NCBI GenBank assembly: GCA_001825035.1
Contig: MHUO01000004.1
Coordinates: 7,160-39,752, forward strand
From: Candidatus Wildermuthbacteria bacterium RIFOXYD1_FULL_50_12
Lineage (GTDB): Bacteria > Patescibacteriota > Minisyncoccia > Minisyncoccales > UBA10102
Reading direction: 5' to 3'
Length of the DNA stretch: 32,593 bases
Part shown: positions 18,217 to 26,614 of the stretch, piece by piece
Layout of the letters: each line of letters begins with the position of its first letter
Position numbering within the stretch: the stretch's first letter is position 1
The notes under the pieces: generated by a model
Database searches by the model: none
The model's input: the letters and a program-made list of their open reading frames with translations, nothing else
What the model was told of the DNA's origin: nothing
Position numbers and translations under genes: made by a program

Positions 18217-19515
18217 ATGATGGCAACGGGAAAAAATCTTTTGCGGCGCGCGCTGCCCGCATTCCTTTTGAGCTGGTATCACTTTGTATGGGCGGTTTTG
18301 GGCGCGGTTCTCTGCGGGTTTCCCGCCCGGCGCATGACTGTGATTGGAGTAACGGGCACGGACGGCAAGAGCACCACCGTGGAAATGGTTACGCGCATTT
18401 TGAAAGAGGCAGGGCGCAAGGCGTGTTCTACCTCTTCTGTGTGGCTTCAAATCGGAGACACGAGAGAGAAAAACGCTCTTAAGATGGGGATGCCGGGTCG
18501 CATGTTCCTCCAGAGGTTTTTGCGCCAAGCTCTCAGAGAGGGGTGTACTCATACGGTCATTGAAGTGAGCTCTGAAGGAATTCTCCAGCATCGCCACCGT
18601 TTTTTGAATTTTCATACCGCCGTTATCACCAATCTTTCTCCAGAGCACATTGAGCGTCACGGTTCCTTTGAAAATTATCGCAAAAGCAAGCAGAAGTTGT
18701 TTTTAGTTGCCAAGAACACGCACGTTGTGAACGGAGACGACGAGAACGCAGAATATTTTCTCCGGCTCCCCGCAAACCGTACGTATGTGTACGGATTGCA
18801 AAAAGTGCCGAATTTGCCGGAAATTACAGCGTATCTTACCGCGATAGATATTCAAGAACATCGGAGCGGCACCAGCTTTCAAGTGCGAGGAACGCAATTC
18901 AATCTTCAGCTTATCGGGGGGTTCAACGCCTATAACGCGCTCGCCGCGATTTGTGTTGGTTTGACTCACGGGATTTCGCTTGAGACCTGCAAAGAAGCAC
19001 TGGAGAAAATGCCGCGGATGCCAGGCCGTACCGAGCCCGTGATTACAAAACCCTTTTTGGCGATGATTGATTATGCCGTAACTCCCAAGGCCTTAGAGAA
19101 CTTGTATCGGGGAATTCGACGCCTGTTTGAGCCAAAGAAGCTCATTTGCGTGTTCGGAGCTTGCGGCGGCGGCCGCGACAAATGGAAGCGCCCGGTGCTC
19201 GGCAGTATTGCCTCTTCCTATTGCGACGAAATTATCCTTACGAACGAAGATCCGTACGATGAAGACCCGGAAACAATTATCAAAAACATTGCAGAAGGCG
19301 CGCATCACCCCGTCCAAAAGACAATAGACCGGCGAGAAGCAATTCGTGCCGCGCTTTCCATGGCGGAAGAGGGGGATGCGGTCGTGGTGAGCGGAAAGGG
19401 GTCTGAAGATGTAATTGCTGTGGCCGGTGGCAAAAAAATTCCGTGGGACGAGCGGAAAGTGGTGGAGGAGGAATTCGCAAAACTTTCTGGCGGAAAAGGA
19501 AAGGCCACGCGCTAA
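18217..19515 (+). CDS. MurE-like Mur ligase lacking the N-terminal UDP-binding domain
   Basis: VIGVTGTDGKSTTVEMV (P-loop), VIEVSSEGI, NLSPEHIERHGSFENYRKSKQKLF, MIDYAVTPKALENLYRG, LTNEDPYDEDPETIIKNI. Confidence 0.85.
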   Translation: MMATGKNLLRRALPAFLLSWYHFVWAVLGAVLCGFPARRMTVIGVTGTDGKSTTVEMVTRILKEAGRKACSTSSVWLQIGDTREKNALKMGMPGRMFLQRFLRQALREGCTHTVIEVSSEGILQHRHRFLNFHTAVITNLSPEHIERHGSFENYRKSKQKLFLVAKNTHVVNGDDENAEYFLRLPANRTYVYGLQKVPNLPEITAYLTAIDIQEHRSGTSFQVRGTQFNLQLIGGFNAYNALAAICVGLTHGISLETCKEALEKMPRMPGRTEPVITKPFLAMIDYAVTPKALENLYRGIRRLFEPKKLICVFGACGGGRDKWKRPVLGSIASSYCDEIILTNEDPYDEDPETIIKNIAEGAHHPVQKTIDRREAIRAALSMAEEGDAVVVSGKGSEDVIAVAGGKKIPWDERKVVEEEFAKLSGGKGKATR

Positions 19516-19525
19516 AGGCGTGGCC
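19503..19525. terminator. Hairpin overlapping the Mur ligase stop codon
   Basis: GGCCACGC-gctaaag-GCGTGGCC, 8-bp perfect stem with the TAA in the loop; no strong T tract. Confidence 0.45.
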
Positions 19526-19550
19526 GGCTTACATGAGACGGGAGCGGGGG

Positions 19551-19829
19551 TTAGAGGTGGGTTGCCTGCAGTGCCTCCCACTTTCTACTGACGGCCTTCT
19601 TAATCTCCTCCTGCGATGGGCAGGGGAAACCATAGGCCCTGCAGTATCCCTGTATAGCGTGGGCCGTGGATTGCATGAGGCCCTCGGGAGGAACCACGAG
19701 GTCTCCGGTTTCGCCAGAGAACTGTTGCCAGTTATCGAACGCCTGTCGCCAAGCGATTTCGCATAGGCGTTCCCCTGGATCTTTCCGGGGCCCAAACTGT
19801 ATCTTTAACCAGAGGTCTCGGATTTTCAC
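19551..19829 (-). CDS. Hypothetical protein (92 aa)
   Basis: GTG start preceded by GGCAAAGGAGGATAGCA; upstream TTGACT-17-TAAAGT promoter; MKIRDLWLKIQFGPRKDPGERLCEIAWRQAFDNWQQFSGETGD... Confidence 0.65.
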   Translation of the reverse strand: MKIRDLWLKIQFGPRKDPGERLCEIAWRQAFDNWQQFSGETGDLVVPPEGLMQSTAHAIQGYCRAYGFPCPSQEEIKKAVSRKWEALQATHL

Positions 19830-19850
19830 TGCTATCCTCCTTTGCCAAAT

Positions 19851-19879
19851 ACTTTACGGTATTTTCAGGGTAAAGTCAA
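19851..19879 (-). promoter_or_regulatory. Sigma70-type promoter with a dyad for the 92-aa gene
   Basis: Minus strand TTGACT (19874-19879), 17-nt spacer, TAAAGT (19851-19856); the dyad ACTTTAC-N12-GTAAAGT (19851-19876) spans it. Confidence 0.6.
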
Positions 19880-19944
19880 GCCCCACGGCTGGACAATTTT
19901 CGGGCAAAATGATACCCTTAAAAAGTTATCAACCTTGTATTTTT

Positions 19945-20160
19945 ATGAGTTTGCCAAAGAGCACAAGGAAATATATTCGCAGAGAAAAAGCTCGCATTCG
20001 ACGGGAAGTTTCAGATAGCGCAGAGCAGAAAAAGCGCATAGAAGAGCTTCTGCAAAAATTCGTAAAAAAGGAAGAAAAACAGCCAGCAGGGCCGGAAACG
20101 AAAAAATCTGTCCCGTCGGCAAAGAAGAAACAAGAGCTCGTAACCCCCATCAAGGAATGA
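19945..20160 (+). CDS. Small basic hypothetical protein (71 aa)
   Basis: MSLPKSTRKYIRREKARIRREVSDSAEQKKRIEELLQKF...; ATGA-coupled to the NIF3-family gene. Confidence 0.65.
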   Translation: MSLPKSTRKYIRREKARIRREVSDSAEQKKRIEELLQKFVKKEEKQPAGPETKKSVPSAKKKQELVTPIKE

Positions 20161-21116
20161 TGAAAATAGAGGACATCTACGCATTATCCATACGAAAAGG
20201 GATTGAGGCGGATCCTCGAGGGGAGGAGCGCGTGCAAAAATCGCTTGAGCGAAAGCGCGAGAAGTTTGAAAAACTTGCAGGGCATGAAAAGGAGGAGTTT
20301 GATCAGGAGTCGCTTAAGAATCCTTACTCTGACACGCGCGTGCTTTACGTGGCAGAGGACAAGGAGATAAAAAAAGTGCTCGTGGGCATAGACATTGAGG
20401 CGGCAGAAATTCTGCTCGCAAAAGAACTCGGCGACATTGACTTGGTCGTGGCGCACCACCCTTCGGGCCGCGCCATTCAGGATTTGCACGAAGTTATGGA
20501 TATGCAGGCAGACATTTTGTATTCCTACGGCGTGCCTATCAATGTGGCAGAGGGTCTTATGAGGGAGCGCAAGTCCGAAGTGTTTCGTACGTGGAACCCT
20601 CGGAATAACTGGAGGGCGGTGGATGCCGCCCGCCTGCTCGGCGTGAACTTTCTGTGCATGCACACGGCAACAGACAATCAGGCGGCGAAGTTTCTGCGCG
20701 AAAAAATTGAGGCAGAAGGGCCGGAGCGGGTGGAGGACGTGATGAACGCACTCCGCGCCATTGAAGAATACAAAAAAGCAATTGAGATGGGGGCGGGGCC
20801 GGTGATTCTTTCCGGCAAGCCGGAAAACCGATGCGGCACTGTGTACGTGGGGATGACCGGGGGAACCGAGCCCCCGCCCAAGCTCTATGAGAAAATGGCG
20901 CAGGCGGGCATTGGCACCATTGTGGATATGCACATTGGAGAAGAGCACAAGAAAGAGGTGGAAGCCGCCAGCATGAACATTGTGGTAACCGGGCACATGT
21001 CCTCTGACTCTATTGGTATGAACCTTATTTTAGACGAGCTGGAAAAGCAGGGGATTGAAATTGTGCCCTGCTCCGGGCTCATCCGTGTCTCCCGCAACGC
21101 AACCCAGATGCTATAA
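20157..21116 (+). CDS. NIF3/GTP cyclohydrolase I type 2-like family protein
   Basis: 319 aa; LVVAHHPSGRAIQDLHEVM, LLGVNFLCMHTATDN, metal-binding-style His/Glu positions; remote but recognisable NIF3 style. Confidence 0.7.
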   Translation: MMKIEDIYALSIRKGIEADPRGEERVQKSLERKREKFEKLAGHEKEEFDQESLKNPYSDTRVLYVAEDKEIKKVLVGIDIEAAEILLAKELGDIDLVVAHHPSGRAIQDLHEVMDMQADILYSYGVPINVAEGLMRERKSEVFRTWNPRNNWRAVDAARLLGVNFLCMHTATDNQAAKFLREKIEAEGPERVEDVMNALRAIEEYKKAIEMGAGPVILSGKPENRCGTVYVGMTGGTEPPPKLYEKMAQAGIGTIVDMHIGEEHKKEVEAASMNIVVTGHMSSDSIGMNLILDELEKQGIEIVPCSGLIRVSRNATQML

Positions 21117-21117
21117 T
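21112..21117 (+). promoter_or_regulatory. -10 box (TGcTATAAT) of tRNA-Arg, overlapping the upstream TAA stop
   Basis: TATAAT at 21112-21117 with TG at 21109-21110; the NIF3-family TAA is 21114-21116; tRNA starts at 21129. Confidence 0.6.
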
Positions 21118-21128
21118 GGGACTGTGAT

Positions 21129-21202
21129 GTCTCCGTAGCTCAATTGGATAGAGCGTTGGCCTCCGGAGCCAAAGATTGCGCGTTCAAGTCGCGCCGGAGA
21201 CA
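21129..21202 (+). tRNA. tRNA-Arg (anticodon CCG)
   Basis: GTCTCCG...CGGAGAC acceptor stem; D arm GCTCAATTGGATAGAGC; anticodon arm TTGGC-CTCCGGA-GCCAA; T arm GCGCG-TTCAAGT-CGCGC; 3' CCA not fully encoded. Confidence 0.93.
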
Positions 21203-21229
21203 CCCTAACCCTAGTAGGGGCCACCAACA

Positions 21230-21259
21230 AAAACCACGGCAATTCTCTGCCGCGGTTTT
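21230..21259 (+). terminator. Intrinsic terminator downstream of tRNA-Arg
   Basis: AAAACCACGGCA-attctc-TGCCGCGGTTTT, 12-bp stem with one mismatch ending in TTTT. Confidence 0.7.
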
Positions 21260-21276
21260 GTGATATACTCTAAGGC

Positions 21277-22422
21277 ATGGGAGGGCTGTTCAACAATCCT
21301 TTTGCACTCGCATTGGCCACGCTCGTGGGCACCATAGTGGGAGCTGGCATCTTTGGATTGCCCTACGTTACGGCAAAAGCCGGCGTGGCGCTCGGAGTAT
21401 TCTACCTTGTGCTGCTGGGAGTTGTGGTGATGCTGCTGCACTTAATGTTTGGGGAAATCGCCCTGCGCACGCAGGCAAAGTGCCGCCTCATCGGATATGC
21501 TTCCCTGTATCTTGGCGGCTGGGCAAAGAAATTGGTAACGCTCTCCACGGTGGTGGGAATAGTAGGCGCCTTGCTTGCTTACACGATTCTCGGCGGGGAC
21601 TTTTTGCGTATTGCTCTCGGATCCTTTATCCCCATTCCCAATTTCGCCTTTGCGATTGTGTTCTGGCTCATCTTCTCGCTTTTTATCCTGCGCGGCATCC
21701 AGACAATCGCGAGAATGGAGCTGTTTTTCAACATCGCGCTCTTTTTGGTGGTGGGAGCTATCTTTGTCTTTGCATTTCCGTATATCCAAACAAAAAACCT
21801 TATTCTCTTAGATTTCTCGTATCCGCTTCTTCCATATGGCGTGGTGTTGTTTGCGTATTTGGGATTGTCTGCTATTCCGGAAACTGCAGAACTCTTTAAG
21901 CGTAGCTCAGAAAAGCAACATCTGGACAATCTTATCGTGTGGGCGTCTATCATTTCAGGTGCGCTCTTTTTGGTTTTTACGCTTGTTGTGGTTGGGGTTT
22001 CGGGCGCGGCAACTTCGCAAGATGCTTTAACGGGGCTTATTCCGTTTCTTGGAGAAAAGGTAGCGGTGCTCGGAGCCTTGTTCGGCTTGATTGTCATAGC
22101 TACCTCGTTTCTCGTGTTGGGCAATTATTTAAAAAATTCTTTGAGGTACGATTATCACATGCCCTACGGACTGGCTTGCGCGCTCACGATTTTCCCGCCC
22201 ATCTTCCTTTTTCTGATTGGCTTGCGGGAATTTATTTTGGTAATCGGACTAGTGGGGGCGCTGGTGGCGGCTTTGGAGGGTTCGGTAATCGCACTTGTCT
22301 ATCGAATAGCGAAAAAGAAGGGGGATCGTGAGCCAGAATACAGTTTGAGCATCCCGCGGCCCTTGCTCTTTACTATGGTAGCGTTGCTTCTGCTTGGAGC
22401 CGTTTTTGAATTTTTCTTCTGA
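21277..22422 (+). CDS. Amino acid permease, aromatic amino acid/APC-type (11-12 TM helices)
   Basis: NPFALALATLVGTIVGAGIFGLPYVTAKAGVALG is the APC/Trp-Tyr permease TM1 signature; hydrophobic throughout. Confidence 0.85.
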   Translation: MGGLFNNPFALALATLVGTIVGAGIFGLPYVTAKAGVALGVFYLVLLGVVVMLLHLMFGEIALRTQAKCRLIGYASLYLGGWAKKLVTLSTVVGIVGALLAYTILGGDFLRIALGSFIPIPNFAFAIVFWLIFSLFILRGIQTIARMELFFNIALFLVVGAIFVFAFPYIQTKNLILLDFSYPLLPYGVVLFAYLGLSAIPETAELFKRSSEKQHLDNLIVWASIISGALFLVFTLVVVGVSGAATSQDALTGLIPFLGEKVAVLGALFGLIVIATSFLVLGNYLKNSLRYDYHMPYGLACALTIFPPIFLFLIGLREFILVIGLVGALVAALEGSVIALVYRIAKKKGDREPEYSLSIPRPLLFTMVALLLLGAVFEFFF

Positions 22423-22431
22423 TAAAATCGT

Positions 22432-22719
22432 ATGGAGAAGATGCGGGTTCATCTATTTGTCTATGGCCGCGTGCAGGGTGTGTTTTTCCGCGCGGGCGCC
22501 CAAAAGCGCGCCCGCAAGCTCGGTCTTACCGGCTGGGCCCACAATCTCATAGACGGCAGAGTTGAACTAGTCGCAGAGGGAGAGAAGGGGGCTGCGGAGC
22601 AATTTGTACAATGGTGCCGCGAAGGTACGCCGCTCGCAAAGGTGGATCGGGTGGATGTGCGGCAAGAGAAGTGCACGGGCGAGTTTGAGGATTTCTCCAT
22701 CCACGAGTTTGGATTTTAG
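22432..22719 (+). CDS. acyP: Acylphosphatase
   Basis: VHLFVYGRVQGVFFRAGAQKRARKLGLTGWAHNLIDGRVELVAEG; VxGRVQGVxFR and GWxxNxxDGxVE motifs. The start may be the ATG at 22441. Confidence 0.95.
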   Translation: MEKMRVHLFVYGRVQGVFFRAGAQKRARKLGLTGWAHNLIDGRVELVAEGEKGAAEQFVQWCREGTPLAKVDRVDVRQEKCTGEFEDFSIHEFGF

Positions 22720-22776
22720 CGCGCACCCGGCGCGGGAATTTTGTTTCGCCGTATTTTGTAGTATAGTCAAATCAAA

Positions 22777-23565
22777 ATGGCAGATGAAAAACTTCAGTTA
22801 GAGCGAAAGAAAAAAGAGCGTTACCTTGCCTTGCGCGAGAACCGAAAACATAAAGAGGCGGAGGAACTGTGGCATCGGCTCCGTCAAGGCACCTACATTG
22901 GAGATTTTGTGTACGGTGCAAACGACGGTATTGTTACAACCTTCGCCGTTGTTTCAGCGGCGGCGGGAGCGGCGCTTTCTCCCGGGGTCGTCATTATCTT
23001 GGGTTTTGCGAATTTGTTGGCAGATGGGTTCTCCATGGGGGCTTCAAACTTCCTTTCTTTGCGATCGGGGAAAGAGTTCGTGCGGATGCAGAGGGGGAAA
23101 GAAGAATGGGAAGTGGAGAATTTTCCTGAAATTGAGAAAGAAGAAATACGGGATATTCTGCGTACGTGGAGTGTGCCGCGGCAATACATCGAGCCATCTA
23201 CAGCAGCAATTGTGCGGGATAAGAAACGGTGGGTTGATTTGATGATGAGAGAGGAGCTGCATATCATAGAGGAAGATGCGGCGAATCCGATAAAACACGC
23301 AATGGCAACTTTCCTTGCATTTCTCGCGGCCGGCGCAGTCCCGCTTGTTCCCTATCTGTTTGCATTTTCTCCGTATATTCAATTTGAGCTCGCCACTTTT
23401 TTCGCCGCCATCGCGTTCTTCGCGGTGGGGGCTTCACGCACCTTGGTTACGGGAGCGAACCCATGGAGGGCTGGCCTTGAAATTCTCCTGGTGGGAGGAT
23501 TTGCGGCCACGGTTGCTTATGGTGCAGGATGGGGAGTGAAAACGTTATTCGGCATAGCGATATAA
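22777..23565 (+). CDS. VIT1/CCC1 family transporter-like membrane protein
   Basis: YIGDFVYGANDGIVTTFAVVSAAAGAALSPGVVIILGFANLLADGFSMGASNFLS, VIT-family signature. Confidence 0.9.
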   Translation: MADEKLQLERKKKERYLALRENRKHKEAEELWHRLRQGTYIGDFVYGANDGIVTTFAVVSAAAGAALSPGVVIILGFANLLADGFSMGASNFLSLRSGKEFVRMQRGKEEWEVENFPEIEKEEIRDILRTWSVPRQYIEPSTAAIVRDKKRWVDLMMREELHIIEEDAANPIKHAMATFLAFLAAGAVPLVPYLFAFSPYIQFELATFFAAIAFFAVGASRTLVTGANPWRAGLEILLVGGFAATVAYGAGWGVKTLFGIAI

Positions 23566-23570
23566 TCAGT

Positions 23571-24320
23571 ATGACCGCTGATTTGTTTAAAGAAAAATTC
23601 GGATACGAGATTGAAGGCGTGTGGTTTCCTCGCGTAACCTCCATTACTTCGCCCCTGCAGAAAAAGTGGTGGGGGATGAGAAGGGCGGCAGAGTGGGGCA
23701 CGCTTATTCATGAAACCGTGGAGGATATGTTGAGGGGAGAAAACGTAAGCCCCGATGCCAAGTGCGCAGTGGCCATTGAAACGTTTCTGCGCTGGCAGAG
23801 CGAGTACCCAATGCGCATTGCAGATCCTGTCAACGATATTGAAAAAAGAGTATGGGATCCGGAGTACGGATATGCCGGAACCGTAGATATTATTGCGGAA
23901 GTGGAAGGAGTGCGCGGCATTATTGATGTGAAAACGAGCACCGCGGTGGTAAAAGAGCACTATTTGCAGACGGCGGCGTATTTATATGCCTACAACAAGA
24001 CAAGCGGGACAAATCGCCCCTGCCAAACGCGCTGGATCTTGCGTATAGACCAGTATCAAGAATGCAGGGGGTGTTTGGCAAAACTTCGGATAAAGTATGG
24101 GTCTCAAAGTATAAACGGGGGGAAATCCGCCAATTGGCGGATATGCAATCATCAGTGGGGTGCCGCGAAAGGAGAAATTGAGTTTCAGGAGCTCAAAGGG
24201 TACGAGCGCGACTTAGCCCTGTTTTTTGATTTAAAAGAGCGGTGGGAGTGGGCGAACAAAGAATGGCTTGCCCGAATTCCCAATTATGAGAAAAATATTC
24301 GTCAGCATGCGCTATTATGA
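23571..24320 (+). CDS. PD-(D/E)XK nuclease superfamily protein (RecB-like)
   Basis: WGTLIHETVEDML, GYAGTVDIIAEVEGVRGIIDVKTS, LQTAAYLYAYN = nuclease core with QxxxY motif; internal CxxC...CxH cluster. Confidence 0.85.
   Translation: MTADLFKEKFGYEIEGVWFPRVTSITSPLQKKWWGMRRAAEWGTLIHETVEDMLRGENVSPDAKCAVAIETFLRWQSEYPMRIADPVNDIEKRVWDPEYGYAGTVDIIAEVEGVRGIIDVKTSTAVVKEHYLQTAAYLYAYNKTSGTNRPCQTRWILRIDQYQECRGCLAKLRIKYGSQSINGGKSANWRICNHQWGAAKGEIEFQELKGYERDLALFFDLKERWEWANKEWLARIPNYEKNIRQHALL
24125..24142. repeat. 18-bp perfect palindrome inside the nuclease CDS
   Basis: ATCCGCCAATTGGCGGAT equals its own reverse complement. Confidence 0.75.
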
Positions 24321-25579
24321 AATTCGTAGGGGACTTTCACATCCACTCGCACTTTTCGAGGGCAACCTCCAAAGAATTGACCATTCCCAATCTTGACCGC
24401 TGGGCTGCCGTGAAAGGGATCACGGTGATGGGCACTGGTGACTTTACGTATCCTGCGTGGGTGCAGGAGATGAAGCAGAATCTGGAGCTGGCCGAAGAAG
24501 GGTTGTATAAGCTGAAGGGGAAAGATACGCCCACGCGATTTCTGCTGTCGAGCGAAATCAGTTGCATTTACAGCAAAGGGGGAGCCGTACGAAGAATCCA
24601 TTTAGTTGTGTTGGCTCCTTCGTTTGAAATCGTGGAGAAAATCAACGCTCATCTGGGGGTACGCGGAAACCTAAAATCAGACGGCAGGCCCATCTTGGGC
24701 ATTGATGCCAAAGAAATCGTAAAAATAGCTCTCGACGCCTCCCCAGAGTGCATGGTGATTCCGGCGCACGCCTGGACCCCGTGGTTTTCGGTGTTTGGGT
24801 CAAAATCGGGATTCAACTCTTTGGGAGAATGCTTTGACGAGTACACCAAATATATCTACGCAATTGAGACGGGCCTATCTTCGGATCCCGCAATGAACTG
24901 GCGTCTATCGGCGCTTGATTCCATCGCGCTCATTTCAAATTCAGACAGCCATTCGCTCGCAAAAATTGGGAGAGAAGCGAACGTATTTGATACAGAACTC
25001 AGCTATGCTGGCATCGCAGAGGCTATTCGCGCAAAAGACCCAAAGAAGTTCCTTTTTACCGTGGAGTTTTTTCCGGAAGAAGGAAAGTATCATTACGACG
25101 GCCACCGGCTTTGCGGGGTGAGCATGCAGCCGGAAGAATCAAAGCGCCACAACAATATCTGCCCCAAATGCAAAAGGCCCCTAACGATTGGCGTTCTGAA
25201 CCGCGTGGCAGAACTTGCAGATCGGCCCGCCTTTGATAAATCCTCGGCGGGCAAGCCCGGAGGGGCGATTCCATTTAAGAGCTTGATCCCATTGGAAGAA
25301 ATTATCGCGGACGCTTTAGGTATTGGCGTAATTTCCAAAAGAGTGAGGGACGAATACGAAAAGCTGGTAGGCGCTTTGGGCAGCGAGTTTGAGGTTTTGC
25401 TCAATGCAGATCAATCATCTCTCCAATCTGCGACCTTGCCAGAAATCGCAGAAGGAATTATGCGAGTAAGGGAAGGAAGGGTGCATATTGAGCCAGGGTA
25501 CGACGGAGAATACGGCAAAATCAAAATCTTTCAGGAGGGAGAACAGCAAGCCCTCACCACGCAAAAAAGTTTATTTTAG
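24317..25579 (+). CDS. PHP-domain phosphoesterase, endonuclease Q (EndoQ)-like
   Basis: MKFVGDFHIHSHFSRATSKEL, MGTGDFTYPAW, MVIPAHAWTPWFSVFGSKSGF, ISNSDSHSLAKIGREANVF, GKYHYDGHRLCGV...NNICPKCKRPLTIGVLNRVAELADR, resembling the EndoQ/TIGR00375-type architecture. Confidence 0.82.
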   Translation: MKFVGDFHIHSHFSRATSKELTIPNLDRWAAVKGITVMGTGDFTYPAWVQEMKQNLELAEEGLYKLKGKDTPTRFLLSSEISCIYSKGGAVRRIHLVVLAPSFEIVEKINAHLGVRGNLKSDGRPILGIDAKEIVKIALDASPECMVIPAHAWTPWFSVFGSKSGFNSLGECFDEYTKYIYAIETGLSSDPAMNWRLSALDSIALISNSDSHSLAKIGREANVFDTELSYAGIAEAIRAKDPKKFLFTVEFFPEEGKYHYDGHRLCGVSMQPEESKRHNNICPKCKRPLTIGVLNRVAELADRPAFDKSSAGKPGGAIPFKSLIPLEEIIADALGIGVISKRVRDEYEKLVGALGSEFEVLLNADQSSLQSATLPEIAEGIMRVREGRVHIEPGYDGEYGKIKIFQEGEQQALTTQKSLF

Positions 25580-25582
25580 ATT

Positions 25583-26566
25583 ATGGCAGGGCGTTCCGAC
25601 CACACCGTCCTTAGGCAGCTCTTCCGAGATTGGGGGAGGCCTCTTGCAAAAATAAGAAAAGCAGGAGGACAGACTAATCGGAACTACAGGGTATTAACCA
25701 AGAAGGGAGAAAAATTTTTTGTTCGTCTTCCTTGGAAGCAGGAAGATATGGTAGACCGGACGGCAGAAGGAAAGAATATACAAGCAATTTTGGAAAACAA
25801 AAAAACGGCTTCCCTCGTGCCGCGAGCGTTTGTGTACGTGCTGAGCACAAGGAACATCCTCAACTCAAAAGATGAACTTCGCTATCAGGCGCCCGATGGC
25901 ACGATGATTTCAGAATATATTGAGGGAAGAGAGTTTACCACTGCGGATTTTCAGAAAGGGCGATATCAAGTTGCGCTTGCCAACCTCTTGCATCGGTTCC
26001 ACGCGAGCGGAGTTCGTTTCGCAAATCCATATAACGTTTTTCGCGATGAGGTCCGCAAATACCGCGTAAAAGCTCTGCGCCATCCTTGGAAACAGCTTTT
26101 GGATGCTGCCACCGCTGCGCAGCTCAAAACGCTTGAGAGGGAGGCAGAGCAACGCCTCCGCGCATACGGGCGAGGAGTATCTACACACAACGATGTTATC
26201 TTCCAAAATATCCTTGTCGCAAAGGACGGCAATCTCTATCTTTTGGACTTTGAATATGCGGGGCTGAATACGAAAGGAGGAATTTTTTACGATCTTGGCT
26301 ATGTCCTGCGCGACAGCTTTTTTAATCCCCCTCGAATGAGGATGCAGATGTTTGAACAATTTCTTTTACGAGCAGACAAGACGCATAAGAAGCATCTTGA
26401 TCGCGAACAAATTTACTGGTCGGTTATTGCGGCATTGCTTGTGGGGATTTGGTGGGGAGTTCTGCGCTATTTCAGCGTACCTCAAAAAGAGCGGGCGTAT
26501 TTTCGCCGGTATATTCAAAGAGGCGTGCGCGGAGTTAAAGAGATGAAAGCCCTCTTGAGGGTGTAA
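25583..26566 (+). CDS. Choline/ethanolamine kinase-like (APH-fold) phosphotransferase
   Basis: GGQTNRNYRVLTKKGEKFFVRLP, STHNDVIFQNILVAKDGNLYLLDFEYAGLNTKGGIFYDLGYVL. Confidence 0.82.
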   Translation: MAGRSDHTVLRQLFRDWGRPLAKIRKAGGQTNRNYRVLTKKGEKFFVRLPWKQEDMVDRTAEGKNIQAILENKKTASLVPRAFVYVLSTRNILNSKDELRYQAPDGTMISEYIEGREFTTADFQKGRYQVALANLLHRFHASGVRFANPYNVFRDEVRKYRVKALRHPWKQLLDAATAAQLKTLEREAEQRLRAYGRGVSTHNDVIFQNILVAKDGNLYLLDFEYAGLNTKGGIFYDLGYVLRDSFFNPPRMRMQMFEQFLLRADKTHKKHLDREQIYWSVIAALLVGIWWGVLRYFSVPQKERAYFRRYIQRGVRGVKEMKALLRV

Positions 26567-26574
26567 ATACAGTT

Positions 26575-26599
26575 GAGCCGGAACGCGAGGTTCCGGCTC
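26575..26599. terminator. Hairpin terminator between convergent genes
   Basis: GAGCCGGAAC-gcgag-GTTCCGGCTC, 10-bp perfect stem. Confidence 0.65.
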
Positions 26600-26614
26600 T
26601 TGATGCCTTGAGTG

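Noticed and set aside
20184-20996. 270-aa minus-strand ORF rich in His/Cys/Phe
   Set aside because: Antisense to the NIF3-family gene; reverse-complement reading of a coding frame, with no start context.
21204-21221. CCCTAACCCTAGTAGGGG telomere-like/short hairpin after tRNA-Arg
   Set aside because: Too short and isolated; likely just the trailer between the tRNA and its terminator.
21579-22124. 181-aa minus-strand ORF
   Set aside because: Antisense to the permease; low-complexity shadow of hydrophobic codons.
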